Assembly (NCBI GenBank): GCA_947628455.1
Contig: CANQZY010000001.1
Location: 128,124 to 192,123, forward strand
Source: an uncultured Methanobrevibacter sp.
Lineage (GTDB): Archaea; Methanobacteriota; Methanobacteria; Methanobacteriales; Methanobacteriaceae
Length of the DNA: 64,000 nucleotides
Direction of reading: 5' to 3'
Shown: in pieces, positions 47,420-57,394 of the stretch
Layout of the letters: each line of letters starts with the position of its first letter
Position numbering within the stretch: the first letter of the stretch is position 1
Translations under genes and position numbers: made by a program
Notes under the pieces: generated by a model
The model's database searches: none
What the model saw: the letters and a program-made list of their open reading frames with translations, nothing else
Told to the model about the DNA's origin: nothing

Positions 47420-48162
47420 AATCTCTTTTTTAAGTAATTGATGCTCTTTTTAACAGATTCTTTATCATTTACTTCAATTGTGTATATATTTTTATAGTTT
47501 TTATCTTCATATTTTGATATTATCTTTTTTAAATCAATAGAACCTTCTCCTAGTGCTAAGTGTGAATCATCATCACCATTATTATCGTGGATATGTATGT
47601 GTTTTACTCGATTAAAATACATATCTTCTGGAGTATATCCTGAATGATATGCATGACCAATATCTAAAGTCATATACATATCTAAATCCTCTAAAATATT
47701 ATTTAATTCAAACATATTTTTGTACATATGTCCTTTAAAATTTGGCATATTTTCAATGGTTGCAATAACTCCTCTATCTTCTCCATATTGGCCTAATTCT
47801 TTAAATGATTCATTTGCAAGTTCATAAATTTCTTTTTCAAAAGCTCTTCCAAGAAATGGAATCATTCCAGGATGTATCACAACAATATTAGCATCAATTT
47901 TTGAAGCTAGATCTATAGATTTTTTAATTTCATTAATAGAGGCTTCTCTAATACCTTTATTTAAACATGCAATATTAATATTCATTAAAGGAGAATGAAT
48001 TGAGTATTTAAGATCGTATGACTCTAGAATGTCAGGATTTATATTATCATTAGGATATTGATGTAATATTTCAGCATATTTTAAACCTAATTTTTCGAAA
48101 TAATCTAGATTACTTTTTAAATTATCTTTAAATCCAGATAAAGTTGATGCACCAATTTTCAT
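47416..48162 (-). CDS. TIM-barrel protein, sugar phosphate isomerase/endonuclease IV-like family
   Basis: A 248-residue xylose-isomerase-like TIM barrel. Start MKIGASTLSGFKDNL, then YAEILHQYPND, IHSPLMNINIACL, VVIHPGMIPFLG, ATIENMPNFKG, LTLDIGHAYHSG and HIHIHDNNGDDDSHLALGEG. The metal-ligand pattern (H, E, D, H, D, H, E) of the AP2Ec/endonuclease IV superfamily is visible across these blocks. It is probably a sugar isomerase or epimerase; the substrate is unknown. ATG 48162 is chosen over GTG 48171 because AAGTGAT is the ribosome site. It directly follows the PIN-ATPase gene, so both are likely in the hisS-hisI transcript. Confidence 0.88.
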   Translation of the reverse strand: MKIGASTLSGFKDNLKSNLDYFEKLGLKYAEILHQYPNDNINPDILESYDLKYSIHSPLMNINIACLNKGIREASINEIKKSIDLASKIDANIVVIHPGMIPFLGRAFEKEIYELANESFKELGQYGEDRGVIATIENMPNFKGHMYKNMFELNNILEDLDMYMTLDIGHAYHSGYTPEDMYFNRVKHIHIHDNNGDDDSHLALGEGSIDLKKIISKYEDKNYKNIYTIEVNDKESVKKSINYLKKRF

Positions 48163-48171
48163 ATTAATCAC

Positions 48172-50034
48172 TTATTTTTTAATAGCGGTAAAATTACTGT
48201 TAACTTCTATACCATCTGTAATTTTATCGGCTAATTCTACTCCTTTTTTAATTTTTATTTCTCCTTTTTTACTTGTTGTTGCTGTTAAAAGATAATTTTC
48301 ATCAATAAAAACATCAAAGTTTTCATTATGTTTATTTTTACCTAAATCTAGAATAATTTGTTTTTTAGTTTCAATAATATCTATTGGAATTTGTTTACCT
48401 TTAGAGGAATGATTTTTTTCTTTTTTTAATATTTCAACACCTAAACTAATACCAAGTTCTTTTTCAATTTGACTTATTTTACTTCCATTTTGACCAATAA
48501 TTTGTGGAATATAAGATTTTTCAATATAAATATTAGCTCTATCTGGTGAGATAATTTCAACTTCAACTTGAGATTTTGGAATAATCCTTTTAATTTTTCT
48601 TAAAATTTCTTTTTCAGCTATTTTATCTACTGAAGATTTAAGTTTATCTTCATTTTCAGATACAAGATCAATATTCATTATAATTGTTTGTTCACCATAG
48701 GTATAAATTTCATATTTAAGTTTTTTTGTTTCAAAATCACGAATTTCAATAACAGGTCTTGCAAGATCTGCTTCTTGCATTCCTGTTGGAACTTTAACAG
48801 TCATTTTTGTTTCATAAACAGTTTTAATTTTACCATCTTCAATATAAATACTAGTATCAACAATAGATGGGATCAAACCTAATTCCACTCTTGAAGAAAT
48901 TCTTTGAATAGCATCAATTGGTCTAGTTGCATGAACAACACCAATCATTCCTACACCAGACATTCGCATATCGGAAAATATTGTAAAGTCTTTATTTTTT
49001 CTTAATTCATCATAAACAGTATAATCAGGTCTTACAAGAAGAAGTACATCTGCAGTATTTTCCATATCTTTATCTAAAGGAGAATATTGTGTAATTTCTT
49101 TTGGAAGTTGTAAATCTCTTGGAGATTCCATTGTTTTAACTATTTTATTTAAATTATTATAATGTAAAGCTAATGCTTGTACAAAAGTAGATTTACCCGC
49201 TCCAGGACGACCTGAAATTAAAATACCCTCAGCACTTTCATTAATCCTTTTCATTAACTTATCAGAAATATTATAATCATCTAAACTAATATTTACAATA
49301 GGCCGTACTACTGTTATTTCAGTACCTTCTGAAAATGGTGGTTTAGCAATTGAAATTCTATAAGAACCCGCCTGTATAATTGTAGATCCATTTTTTTGAG
49401 ATTCTAAAAGTGTTTTAGGATCATTTCGAGCCTTTTTCATTATCTCAGAGATATATTCATTCATATCCTGTTCTGTTAGTGGTTTATCAGAAATAGAAAT
49501 AAGTTTAATATCCCCAGGTTTTCCTTTTTTAGCCATAGGTACTACTCCTTCTTTAAGATGAATTGACATTGTTTCATCATCAAAAAGAGACTCTATTTTA
49601 AGAGATTCATAGTACTTCTTTTCTTGTTGAAAATATATGACATCTATCCCTTGAGCTTTAGCTGTTTCAGCTTGAACTTTATCGTTTGTAAGAAGAGTTC
49701 CAAATTCAGATCTAGCTACATCTCTAATAATAGCATCGATTTCGCCATTTTTAGCATATTTTATATCATAATTTGTCGGTCTTTTTCCTTTAAACGTTAC
49801 TACAATATTTCCTTCATACTCTTCTTCTTGCAATTTTTGAAGTTCTTTTAGACCTTTTAAACCTTCTTCTCGATTGGAATTAGCTTGATGTTCTAGTTCA
49901 CAAACTACTGCTTCAGGAACTATAATTTCAGGATAATCTAGATTGTTTTCATCTAATAATTTGCTAACAGCTCCTTCTATAACTGCACTAGTATCAGGTA
50001 TTATTATTTTTGTTTTCTCAATTTGCAATTTCAT
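48172..50034 (-). CDS. PIN domain / ATPase / KH domain protein (PINc-VapC family ATPase)
   Basis: About 620 residues in three parts. An N-terminal PIN ribonuclease-like domain (1-135) has IIIPDTSAV, an E in VCELEHQ, D in EIDAII and LLTNDK. A type II/IV secretion-like ATPase follows, with Walker A SGRPGAGKST at about 274-283. A C-terminal KH domain at about 500-530 has IIGQNGSKISQIEKELG. The architecture is conserved in archaea, where the protein is called PINc/VapC family ATPase, and is suspected to act on RNA. ATG 50034 is preferred; GTG 50040 lies in the ribosome site TAGGTGGAG. It follows hisI without a gap. Confidence 0.93.
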   Translation of the reverse strand: MKLQIEKTKIIIPDTSAVIEGAVSKLLDENNLDYPEIIVPEAVVCELEHQANSNREEGLKGLKELQKLQEEEYEGNIVVTFKGKRPTNYDIKYAKNGEIDAIIRDVARSEFGTLLTNDKVQAETAKAQGIDVIYFQQEKKYYESLKIESLFDDETMSIHLKEGVVPMAKKGKPGDIKLISISDKPLTEQDMNEYISEIMKKARNDPKTLLESQKNGSTIIQAGSYRISIAKPPFSEGTEITVVRPIVNISLDDYNISDKLMKRINESAEGILISGRPGAGKSTFVQALALHYNNLNKIVKTMESPRDLQLPKEITQYSPLDKDMENTADVLLLVRPDYTVYDELRKNKDFTIFSDMRMSGVGMIGVVHATRPIDAIQRISSRVELGLIPSIVDTSIYIEDGKIKTVYETKMTVKVPTGMQEADLARPVIEIRDFETKKLKYEIYTYGEQTIIMNIDLVSENEDKLKSSVDKIAEKEILRKIKRIIPKSQVEVEIISPDRANIYIEKSYIPQIIGQNGSKISQIEKELGISLGVEILKKEKNHSSKGKQIPIDIIETKKQIILDLGKNKHNENFDVFIDENYLLTATTSKKGEIKIKKGVELADKITDGIEVNSNFTAIKK

Positions 50035-50040
50035 CTCCAC

Positions 50041-50448
50041 CTAATATATATCTTCAGGATTAAATAATTTTTCAGATATTACTTCTATATCCTCATTATT
50101 TAGATTCATTATATTAGGTTTATTATTTGTATTAAGTTTTCTAAAAAAACATGAGTAATATCCTTTATGACAAGCTGCTCCATTTTGTTTTACTTTTAAT
50201 ATTACTGCGTCCATATCACAGTCAACTAAAATTTCTTGAACTTCCTGTGTATGACCAGAACTTTCTCCTTTTAACCATATCCTCTTTCTAGAAGTACTCC
50301 AATAGTAAGCTTTACCTGTTTCAATAGTTTTATTTAAGGCTTTTGAATTCATATTAGCAGTCATTAAAATTTCATTTGTTTCATAATCTTGCGCAATAGC
50401 CGTAACAAGTTTTTCACCGTTTATTTCATGTCTAAAATTTATATTCAT
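50041..50448 (-). CDS. hisI: phosphoribosyl-AMP cyclohydrolase
   Basis: HisI opens the purine ring of phosphoribosyl-AMP, the third step of histidine synthesis. The 135-residue protein shows the family blocks AYYWSTSRKRIWLKGESSGH, DCDMDA, CHKGYYSCF, with the zinc-binding cysteines of DCD and CHxGxxSC. It lacks the HisE pyrophosphohydrolase domain, so that activity is encoded elsewhere. An AGGAGA site precedes the ATG. It lies 12 bases after hisS on the same strand, linking histidine synthesis with charging of tRNA-His, and is followed directly by the PIN-ATPase gene. Confidence 0.96.
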   Translation of the reverse strand: MNINFRHEINGEKLVTAIAQDYETNEILMTANMNSKALNKTIETGKAYYWSTSRKRIWLKGESSGHTQEVQEILVDCDMDAVILKVKQNGAACHKGYYSCFFRKLNTNNKPNIMNLNNEDIEVISEKLFNPEDIY

Positions 50449-50460
50449 TTGAAAATTCTC

Positions 50461-51759
50461 CTAATTGGGATAGCTATTTTTAATGTAGTTAATTAAATTA
50501 TTAATCTCAATTTGTCTTTGATTTCCTGTTTTCATATTTTTAACTGTTACTTTATTTTCAGATAAGTCTTTAGGTCCAACAATAATAAGATATGGTACTT
50601 TTATGTTGTTTGCATGATTTATTAACTTTTTAAATTTTTTATTATTTAAATCTACTTCACTTGCTATATTATTTCTTCTAAGAGTTTGTGTAATTTCAAA
50701 TGCTTTATTTTGAACAGATTTATTAATAGGAGCTACATATGCTGTAATATGAGAATCAAGTTCATTTTGTCTATCTTTAAGAGCGTTCATTAATCTATCA
50801 AATCCAAATGCAAAACCAGTAGAGGTTATTCCATTTCCTCCAAATATTTTTATTAAATTATAAGTTCCTCCACCACAAATTTGTTTTTGAGCTCCAAGTT
50901 CATAAATATAAACTTCAAAGACAATTCCAGTATAATAATCAAGTCCTCTAGCTACACTAAGATTGATAGTATAATTTTCAACACCAAAAGAGTTTAATAG
51001 ACTAACTAAATTTTCAAGTTCATTTAAACTTTCATGAGATTCAGGATAATCTGCAATTAATTTTTCAATCTTAGACAATATTGATTTATCTCCAACTAAA
51101 TTAATTAATTCTAATAATAGGTTACCTAATTCTTTATTATCTATTATTGGGTTATCTCCAATTAGAGAGTCTTTTAAAAGATCTTCATCTCCTTTATCAA
51201 TAATAGTCATAATTTCTCTTTGTTTGTCTTCATTAATATCAAAATGATTAAATAATCCTCTAATAATTCCTAAATGATTAATATTAATATCTGCTGTTGT
51301 AATATCAAGCTGATTTAATGAATCATTGCACATAGCTATTACTTCTGCCTCTCCTTGTGGAGATTTAGCTCCAATTAACTCACATCCAAATTGCCAAAAT
51401 TGTCTGAATCTTCCTTTTTGAGGTCTTTCATATCTAAAACAACTTCCATAGTAATAAAGTTTAATAGGTTTAGAAGTAGTTTTTTCAAGTTCATTTAAAT
51501 ATAACCTAGCTACGGGGGCAGTAAGTTCGGGTCTTAAAGCAAGTTCTCTGTTAGATTTATCTTTAAAATTATAAAGTTGGTTTACAATTTCTTCACCCGA
51601 TTTAGTTATAAATAGTTTTAATTCTTCAAATAAAGGTGTTTTAATTTCTTGAAAACCATAATTTTCAAAAACATTTCTTAAAATATTTTCTGTTTTTTTT
51701 CTTTGTCTCATTTCATCAAAAAGAAAATCTCTTGTCCCTCTTGGTTTTTTAAATTTCAT
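50461..51759 (-). CDS. hisS: histidyl-tRNA synthetase
   Basis: A 432-residue class II synthetase. It begins FKKPRGTRDFL and has motif 1 around FQEIKTPLFE, ELALRPELTAPVAR, motif 2 in YYYGSCFRYERPQKGRFRQF with the QFGCELIG segment, the histidine-specific ARGLDYYTGIVFE, and motif 3 TGFAFGFDRLM. The C-terminal anticodon-binding domain runs from about 330. An AGGAGA ribosome site precedes the ATG. It is the first gene of the minus-strand series hisS, hisI, PIN-ATPase and TIM-barrel protein. The 271-base spacer to aroE holds the divergent promoters. Confidence 0.97.
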   Translation of the reverse strand: MKFKKPRGTRDFLFDEMRQRKKTENILRNVFENYGFQEIKTPLFEELKLFITKSGEEIVNQLYNFKDKSNRELALRPELTAPVARLYLNELEKTTSKPIKLYYYGSCFRYERPQKGRFRQFWQFGCELIGAKSPQGEAEVIAMCNDSLNQLDITTADININHLGIIRGLFNHFDINEDKQREIMTIIDKGDEDLLKDSLIGDNPIIDNKELGNLLLELINLVGDKSILSKIEKLIADYPESHESLNELENLVSLLNSFGVENYTINLSVARGLDYYTGIVFEVYIYELGAQKQICGGGTYNLIKIFGGNGITSTGFAFGFDRLMNALKDRQNELDSHITAYVAPINKSVQNKAFEITQTLRRNNIASEVDLNNKKFKKLINHANNIKVPYLIIVGPKDLSENKVTVKNMKTGNQRQIEINNLINYIKNSYPN

Positions 51760-52001
51760 TTAATATCTCCTATAAAGGATAATATTAAATTTTTATTATT
51801 GGATGTTTATATAATCTATGATTATCTAAGAAATTCATGTTATTAGTAATATTTTATATAAAATTTCTAAATAAATTAATAGATATATAAAACTATTTTT
51901 TTTTTATTTTTTTTATAAAAGTAAAGATGAATTAATTTTAAAAATAATTATTATTAGATAGTAAAATTTTATTATATCTATAATTTTAATCTAATAATAT
52001 T

Positions 52002-52009
52002 TTTATAAT
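52002..52009 (+). promoter_or_regulatory. Candidate TATA box of aroE (leaderless arrangement)
   Basis: TTTATAAT is centred about 26 bases before the aroE ATG at 52031. There is no Shine-Dalgarno sequence between, which fits a leaderless transcript beginning at the ATG. Confidence 0.45.
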
Positions 52010-52030
52010 TTAAAATTTAAATTTTCTAGT

Positions 52031-52885
52031 ATGAATAATATTAAAGGAAGCACTAATGTTGTAGGTTTAATTGGAGATCCTGTTGAACATAGTTTGTCTC
52101 CTTCTATGCATAATGCTGCATTTGAAAGTTTAAACATGGATTATATTTATGTTCCATTTAATGTTAAAGATATTAATTTAAATTCAGCTATTAATGGAGC
52201 TAGTAGTTTAAATATTAAGGGATTTAATGTTACTATTCCTCATAAAATAAATGTGATTAAATATTTAAAAGAATTAGATCCAATAGCCGAATTAATTGGC
52301 GCTGTAAATACAATTGATTTTAAAAATTTAAAAGGTTATAATACAGATGGTTTAGGATGTATTAGAGCTATTGAAGAAGTAACTTCAATTAAAGATAAAA
52401 AAGTTATATTAGCTGGTGCTGGTGGATCTTCACGTGCAATAGCATTTTATTTAGCTAAAAGTAATGTTGAAAGTTTAAATATTTTAAATAGAAATGAAAC
52501 AAAAGCTAAAAATCTTGCATTAGATGTTAAAAATTCTAAATTAATAGGTAATATAAGTTATGGAAATATTGATAATATTGAAAAATATCTTAAAGATGCT
52601 GATATTTTAATAGATACTACTCCTGTAGGTATGAATCCTCATAATAATGATAAACCAATTGCAACAGCTCAAATGTTTCATGAAGATTTAATTGTTAATG
52701 ATATTGTTTATAATCCAAATGAAACAGTTCTTTTAAAAGAAGCTATTAAAGCAAATGCAAAAGTTATATATGGAATTAAAATGCTTTTATATCAAGGAAT
52801 AGAAAGTTTTAAAATTTGGACTGGAATAGAACCGCCAATTGATATAATGGAAAATGCATTAAAAGAAAATTTAAATACTAATTGA
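52031..52885 (+). CDS. aroE: shikimate dehydrogenase
   Basis: AroE reduces 3-dehydroshikimate to shikimate with NADPH in aromatic amino-acid synthesis. The 284-residue protein has the substrate site GDPVEHSLSPSMHNAAF, the catalytic lysine and aspartate in NVTIPHKINV and YNTDGLG, and the NADPH-binding GAGGSSRAIAFYL followed by LNRNETKAK. DTTPVGMNP and ILYQGIESF-like LLYQGIESFKIW complete the family pattern. The start appears leaderless. The unknown 226-residue gene begins around its stop codon, so the two form an operon. Confidence 0.97.
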   Translation: MNNIKGSTNVVGLIGDPVEHSLSPSMHNAAFESLNMDYIYVPFNVKDINLNSAINGASSLNIKGFNVTIPHKINVIKYLKELDPIAELIGAVNTIDFKNLKGYNTDGLGCIRAIEEVTSIKDKKVILAGAGGSSRAIAFYLAKSNVESLNILNRNETKAKNLALDVKNSKLIGNISYGNIDNIEKYLKDADILIDTTPVGMNPHNNDKPIATAQMFHEDLIVNDIVYNPNETVLLKEAIKANAKVIYGIKMLLYQGIESFKIWTGIEPPIDIMENALKENLNTN

Positions 52886-52890
52886 TTAAA

Positions 52891-53571
52891 ATGGAGTTTA
52901 TATTTAATTTAGTTGATAGTAATCAAGAGAATAGATTCACCAACTCTAAAAAAGATGTATTAAAATATTTAAAAATTATTGGTGTTGATACTAGATTTAT
53001 TAGTTATACTAGAAATAAAATTTATATTAATAATTTAAGATTTTCTAAATTCTCTAAAAAAAAGAGAAAAACATTTAATAAACAATATCCAAGTATTGAA
53101 GTTATTAATTCTAGTCTTTTTCAAAAAATTTGTTCTAAATCATCTAAAGTATTATCAAAGGTAAATCCAGGAGCTACTATTTTACTTTCATCTGATGAAA
53201 ATCCTTTAAATGATTTAATGTATATTATTTTAGAATCTTATACGCGTAAATATGGTTTAAAATTAGTTTATGAAGGTAATTTTGATTTAATAGCTAAACC
53301 ATTATTATTAGATGATGAAACAAACAGAATTTTTTCAGACATATTTCATGGAATAGGTATCAGCTTTAAAGATGATAAAACAATCTATCCATTGATTAAA
53401 GTTTCTAAAAAATGGGTTAAAGATTTTTTAGAAGTTGAAATTAAAAATAAAAAAGAGGATAAATTAGCTAGTGAATTTATGGATTTTTTAAAAACAGTTT
53501 CACCTCAATATATGGAAAACGTTTTGAAAGCTAGTGAATTTATAGAATATCAATTAAAAACTAAAAAGTGA
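52891..53571 (+). CDS. Hypothetical protein downstream of aroE
   Basis: About 226 residues, not recognised. It is soluble and lysine-rich, with an alternating strand-helix pattern. Distinct segments are [20 protein letters not shown] at the start, [18 protein letters not shown] near the middle, where a ILLSSDENP turn resembles a nucleotide-binding loop, then [19 protein letters not shown] and a C-terminal helix. ATG 52891 is preferred; a TTG at 52882 would overlap the aroE stop. Its 3' end overlaps the convergent rfcL by 18 bases. The tight link with aroE suggests co-expression but not a shared pathway. Confidence 0.7.
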   Translation: MEFIFNLVDSNQENRFTNSKKDVLKYLKIIGVDTRFISYTRNKIYINNLRFSKFSKKKRKTFNKQYPSIEVINSSLFQKICSKSSKVLSKVNPGATILLSSDENPLNDLMYIILESYTRKYGLKLVYEGNFDLIAKPLLLDDETNRIFSDIFHGIGISFKDDKTIYPLIKVSKKWVKDFLEVEIKNKKEDKLASEFMDFLKTVSPQYMENVLKASEFIEYQLKTKK

Positions 53572-55110
53572 AGTTTGTTTTGATTTTTCATTTTTATTTT
53601 TATCATCTTTTTTACTATCTTCAACTAATTTTTCTTTAGTTTCTTTTTTATTTTCAACTGTTTTTTTGGGATTTTTTATTTTAAATTTATCTTCTTCTTT
53701 TTTATAATTTTGCTGGGTTTTTTTCTCAATTTTAGTTATTTCTTTTTGAGTTTCAATAACACTTTCTATATCTTCAACTTCATTTTTAGCTAATTCCCCA
53801 GTTTCTTTGATAATCTTTTCAGATATTTTTTCTCTATATTTTTCTTTTTTTGATTCGCGAATCTGGTTTTTTTGTTTTTCCATTTTTCTTATAACATTTT
53901 TAGGAATTTTTTTCTTTCTAAATAATTTAATTTCTTCATCATTAAATTCTAAAAAGTCAGATATTTCCCATGCTAGTTCATCATTTTCAAACATTATTTT
54001 TAAATAGGGAAACATTGAAATAGCTACAGCATTTGAAATATGCATTTTTTCAGACATTTTTTCAGCTATTTTATCTCTAAGATTTTTTTTACCTTTATTC
54101 TTTCTCATTTTACTAAAAACTGTTGGAGAAGTTATTTTTGTAAATTTTCTATAGGTTTCATCTTTAGAGTTAGCTACTCCAACTCCCATGTAATCAGTTG
54201 CATATTTCCAATACCCATAATTCCTACTTTGTTGTGCTCTTCCAAGGTATAAATCTGCTTTAGCTAGATTTTCATAAGCTTTTTGAATTTCTTTTTTTTT
54301 CTTATATTCTCTTGGCACGTTTTCTGCAATATATTCCATTATTAGATTGGGGTCTTCTTCTGTGATTAATGCTTTTTTAACGTTAGAAGGTGTTTTACTT
54401 TTCATTACAACTGTTACAGCATTTATAATCGTGGATCTATCATCTTTAGAACTTATATTTTCAATATCTTCTTTTTCCAATGTTTTATTTTCATCTGATA
54501 TTGCTTGAAAGCTATTTAAAGCTGAACGTAAATCTCCTCCAGCCTTTTTAGATAATTCTTTTAATACTTCAGGATCAGCTTTTACACCCTCTTCTTCTGC
54601 GATTTTTTTAAATAACTTATTAATTGAGGGACTTCTAATTTTTTTCATTTTAATGACTTGACATTTTGTTTTAATGGTTGTAAGACGTTTACTGTAAAAA
54701 TCATTAGCTATTAAAATTAATGGATGTTTTGATTTTTTTATAACTTCATTAATAGCTTTAACCCCTCCCCGATCATTAGTTCCATGAATCCCATCTACTT
54801 CGTCAAGAATAATACATTTATAAAATTGACTAAATAAAGGCATACTTGAAGATGACTCTCCAACAGTTTTCATTATCTCATCTTGTGAACGTTTATCACT
54901 TGCATTAAGTTCAATTGATTCATCAAATTGTTCAGCTATTAAATGTGCTAATGTAGTTTTACCTATTCCCGCCGATCCGACTAATAATAATGGTTTTTGA
55001 GGATTTCCTTTTTTCCATTGATCAAGCCATTGTTGAATTTCTTTTTTTTCTTTATTATTGCCAATAACATCATCTATTGATTTTGGTCTATATTTTTCTG
55101 TCCATAACAT
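53554..55110 (-). CDS. rfcL: replication factor C large subunit
   Basis: RfcL with RfcS loads the PCNA clamp onto primed DNA. The 518-residue AAA+ protein has [16 protein letters not shown] at the start, Walker [10 protein letters not shown] near residue 45, [10 protein letters not shown] for Walker B, and a sensor-1 LIAND segment. From about residue 400 there is a long lysine/glutamate-rich charged tail. It ends in QTSLFSF, a PCNA-interacting (PIP) motif that tethers it to the clamp. It starts 17 bases after rfcS, in one operon. The 3' end overlaps the unknown gene downstream of aroE by 18 bases. Confidence 0.97.
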   Translation of the reverse strand: MLWTEKYRPKSIDDVIGNNKEKKEIQQWLDQWKKGNPQKPLLLVGSAGIGKTTLAHLIAEQFDESIELNASDKRSQDEIMKTVGESSSSMPLFSQFYKCIILDEVDGIHGTNDRGGVKAINEVIKKSKHPLILIANDFYSKRLTTIKTKCQVIKMKKIRSPSINKLFKKIAEEEGVKADPEVLKELSKKAGGDLRSALNSFQAISDENKTLEKEDIENISSKDDRSTIINAVTVVMKSKTPSNVKKALITEEDPNLIMEYIAENVPREYKKKKEIQKAYENLAKADLYLGRAQQSRNYGYWKYATDYMGVGVANSKDETYRKFTKITSPTVFSKMRKNKGKKNLRDKIAEKMSEKMHISNAVAISMFPYLKIMFENDELAWEISDFLEFNDEEIKLFRKKKIPKNVIRKMEKQKNQIRESKKEKYREKISEKIIKETGELAKNEVEDIESVIETQKEITKIEKKTQQNYKKEEDKFKIKNPKKTVENKKETKEKLVEDSKKDDKNKNEKSKQTSLFSF

Positions 55111-55127
55111 AAATAGCCCATCTATAG

Positions 55128-56075
55128 TTATAAAAATTTAGTTAATAAAGCTTCTAATTGAATTCTTGGATTAGCCCCTTCTCTTATTCTAAAATCACAA
55201 TCTGCTATTGCATCGATTAATTCAATATAGATATCAGAATTCATTTTTCCATCATAAACTCTTTTAGAGACATCAGTATAAATTTGCGTTATCATGTCTT
55301 CTCCACTTGTTCCTTGAATAATCATGGTTTCTTTAAGAAGATCTCTAGCTTTCATAAAATCTCCAGATAATGCTGAAGTTATCATTAAATTAACATCTTG
55401 TGGTCTAGCTTTAGATACAACTTCATATACAGATTCTTCAGTTACTTTTTCTCCTTCACTTGCACAAGATTGTAGAATATTAATAGCTTTTCGCATATCT
55501 CCTTCTGCAAAATAAACAATATTTTCTAATCCTTCATCTTCATATTTTATTTTTTGATGTTTGCAAATATATTTTAAACGTTTTATCATTGATTCTCCAT
55601 TAATAGGAGCAAACCTAAATATTGCACATCTTGATTGGATAGGATCTATAATTTTAGATGAATAATTGCATGATAAAATAAAAGATGCTGTTTTTGTATA
55701 CATTTCCATTTCACGACGAAGTGCATGTTGAGCGTCTTTTGTCATATTATCCACTTCATCTAAAAATATTATTCTAAATGGAGCGTTTACAGGTTTTAGT
55801 CTGCAGAAATTCTTAATATTGTTTCTTACTGTTTCTATTCCTCTGGCATCTGATGCATTTAATTCTAAGAAATTTTGCCTCCAATAGTCGCCTAAAATTG
55901 TTTTAACTAATGCAATTGCGGTAGTTGTTTTACCAACTCCTGCAGGACCAGTAAACATTAAATTAGGCATACTTTTTTCTCCGACATATTTTTGTAGTCT
56001 TTTAATTATTGATTTTTGTCCTACAATATCATCTAAAGTTTGTGGTCTATATTTTTCTACCAAGGGTCCACTCAT
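55128..56075 (-). CDS. rfcS: replication factor C small subunit
   Basis: A 315-residue AAA+ clamp-loader subunit. It begins with [15 protein letters not shown], has Walker [11 protein letters not shown] at about 43-52, [21 protein letters not shown] for Walker B and the following helix, sensor-1 SCNYSSKI, and the SRC arginine-finger motif in QSRCAIFRF. It forms the four small subunits of the archaeal RFC pentamer. No intein interrupts it. A GGTGAT ribosome site precedes the ATG, and rfcL follows in the same operon. The 335-base spacer to htpX holds its promoter. Confidence 0.98.
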   Translation of the reverse strand: MSGPLVEKYRPQTLDDIVGQKSIIKRLQKYVGEKSMPNLMFTGPAGVGKTTTAIALVKTILGDYWRQNFLELNASDARGIETVRNNIKNFCRLKPVNAPFRIIFLDEVDNMTKDAQHALRREMEMYTKTASFILSCNYSSKIIDPIQSRCAIFRFAPINGESMIKRLKYICKHQKIKYEDEGLENIVYFAEGDMRKAINILQSCASEGEKVTEESVYEVVSKARPQDVNLMITSALSGDFMKARDLLKETMIIQGTSGEDMITQIYTDVSKRVYDGKMNSDIYIELIDAIADCDFRIREGANPRIQLEALLTKFL

Positions 56076-56410
56076 ATAATCACCATATAATTGGAATAAT
56101 TTTTGTTTTTAATAATTTATTAAATTTTTTTTAAAAATTTTTAATTAAAAAATAGATAACTAGAAATTGATCATGTAATAAATTAATATTGCTCTTGACG
56201 ATCAAAGATTTATTTAAAAGTATTAAAATATGCCAAGTTTTTAGATTTCCTCTAAATGATATATTATTACACTACAATTAACAAATATTTTAATCAAGTA
56301 ATTTTTATTATTGTGTATACTAATGATAAAATGAAAATTATTTAATAGATAAACTATAATATTTATCTAATTATATAAAAGATAATTTAGAATTATAAAG
56401 GTGATAAAAT
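56076..56410. other. 335-base gene-free spacer between rfcS and htpX
   Basis: This very AT-rich spacer holds the divergent promoters of rfcS and htpX. I see no ORF with a ribosome site and no tRNA or recognisable small RNA. A perfect eight-base inverted repeat, TAGATAAA at 56346-56353 and TTTATCTA at 56362-56369, lies about 41 bases before the htpX start. The end carries the htpX ribosome site AAGGTGAT. Confidence 0.6.
56346..56369. promoter_or_regulatory. Inverted repeat upstream of htpX, possible operator
   Basis: TAGATAAA, an eight-base spacer and TTTATCTA form a perfect inverted repeat ending about 41 bases before the htpX start codon. In E. coli htpX is stress-induced, so regulation is plausible, but in AT-rich DNA an eight-base repeat can occur by chance. 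Confidence 0.25.
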
Positions 56411-57385
56411 ATGCATGGGCACTGGAAACTTAGACTAAGGCAATGGGCTGTCATGTTTTTAATGTTTATTATTTTATATGCTTTAGTTTTTGTAATAACT
56501 TATTTTATAGGATATAGAATGGGAATAGGATTTTATTTCATTGTAAGTATGGGTATTATTTTTATTCAATATTTATTAGGCCCCAATATTGTTAAACATA
56601 CAATGAAAGTGAGACCTTTAAATCGTGAAGAAGCTCCTAACATATATAAAATAGTTGAAGAATTATCTAGTGAAGCTAATGTTCCAATGCCAAAAATTGG
56701 CTTATCAGAAATTAATATTCCTAATGCTTTTGCTTATGGAAGATCTAAAAGAAATGGTAATATAGCTATTACAAGACCTATTTTAGGTTTACTTGATATG
56801 AATGAATTAAAAGCTGTTTTAGGCCATGAAATGGGACATATAAAACATAATGATATGATTGTAACTACTATTGTAAGTGTAGTTCCAATGATTTGTTATT
56901 ATATTGCTATATCTTTCATGTTTTCTGAAGATGATGATAATAATGCTACTTTTCTTATTGGAATATTGGGCTATGCAGCTTATATTTTAGGTCAATTTTT
57001 AGTTCTTCTTATTTCAAGATTAAGAGAATATTATGCCGATGAAGCTAGTGTTGATTTCGGAAATAGCCCTGCAGCTCTTGCGTCAGCACTTTATAAGTTA
57101 TCTTATGGTGCAGTAAATTCTAATGAACAAGAAATAAAAGATGCAGGCACAGCTAGAGCTTTATTTGCAAATGATGTTAATAATGGTAAAAAGGATATAT
57201 CTACATTTAGACAAATTGATTTTGATGGTGATGGGAAAATCTCAGATGAAGATTTAAGAGAACTTTATAGTTCAAATATGGATAGTTCTTTTTTAAGTAA
57301 TTTTAAAGAAGTATTTTCAACACATCCGGATACTTTAAAACGTGTTAAAAGATTAGCTGAACTTGATCATGAAAAATATAATTAA
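56411..57385 (+). CDS. htpX: Protease HtpX homolog with inserted EF-hand-like loop
   Basis: A 324-residue membrane zinc metalloprotease that degrades misfolded membrane proteins. N-terminal helices at about 10-35 and 38-55 are followed by the HEMGH zinc site with H139, E140 and H143, and by E206 in REYYAD, the third ligand. Two more helices sit around 155-200. Between about 260 and 290 there is a segment absent from typical HtpX: DFDGDGKISDED at D270-D281, a textbook EF-hand/dockerin calcium-binding loop. An AAGGTGAT ribosome site precedes the ATG. trmI follows immediately. Confidence 0.94.
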   Translation: MHGHWKLRLRQWAVMFLMFIILYALVFVITYFIGYRMGIGFYFIVSMGIIFIQYLLGPNIVKHTMKVRPLNREEAPNIYKIVEELSSEANVPMPKIGLSEINIPNAFAYGRSKRNGNIAITRPILGLLDMNELKAVLGHEMGHIKHNDMIVTTIVSVVPMICYYIAISFMFSEDDDNNATFLIGILGYAAYILGQFLVLLISRLREYYADEASVDFGNSPAALASALYKLSYGAVNSNEQEIKDAGTARALFANDVNNGKKDISTFRQIDFDGDGKISDEDLRELYSSNMDSSFLSNFKEVFSTHPDTLKRVKRLAELDHEKYN

Positions 57386-57394
57386 GTGTATAAT

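Noticed and set aside
56076-56410. Hidden small gene or C/D box RNA in the spacer before htpX
   Set aside because: No ORF with a ribosome site was found, and no paired C (RTGATGA) and D (CTGA) boxes at suitable spacing.
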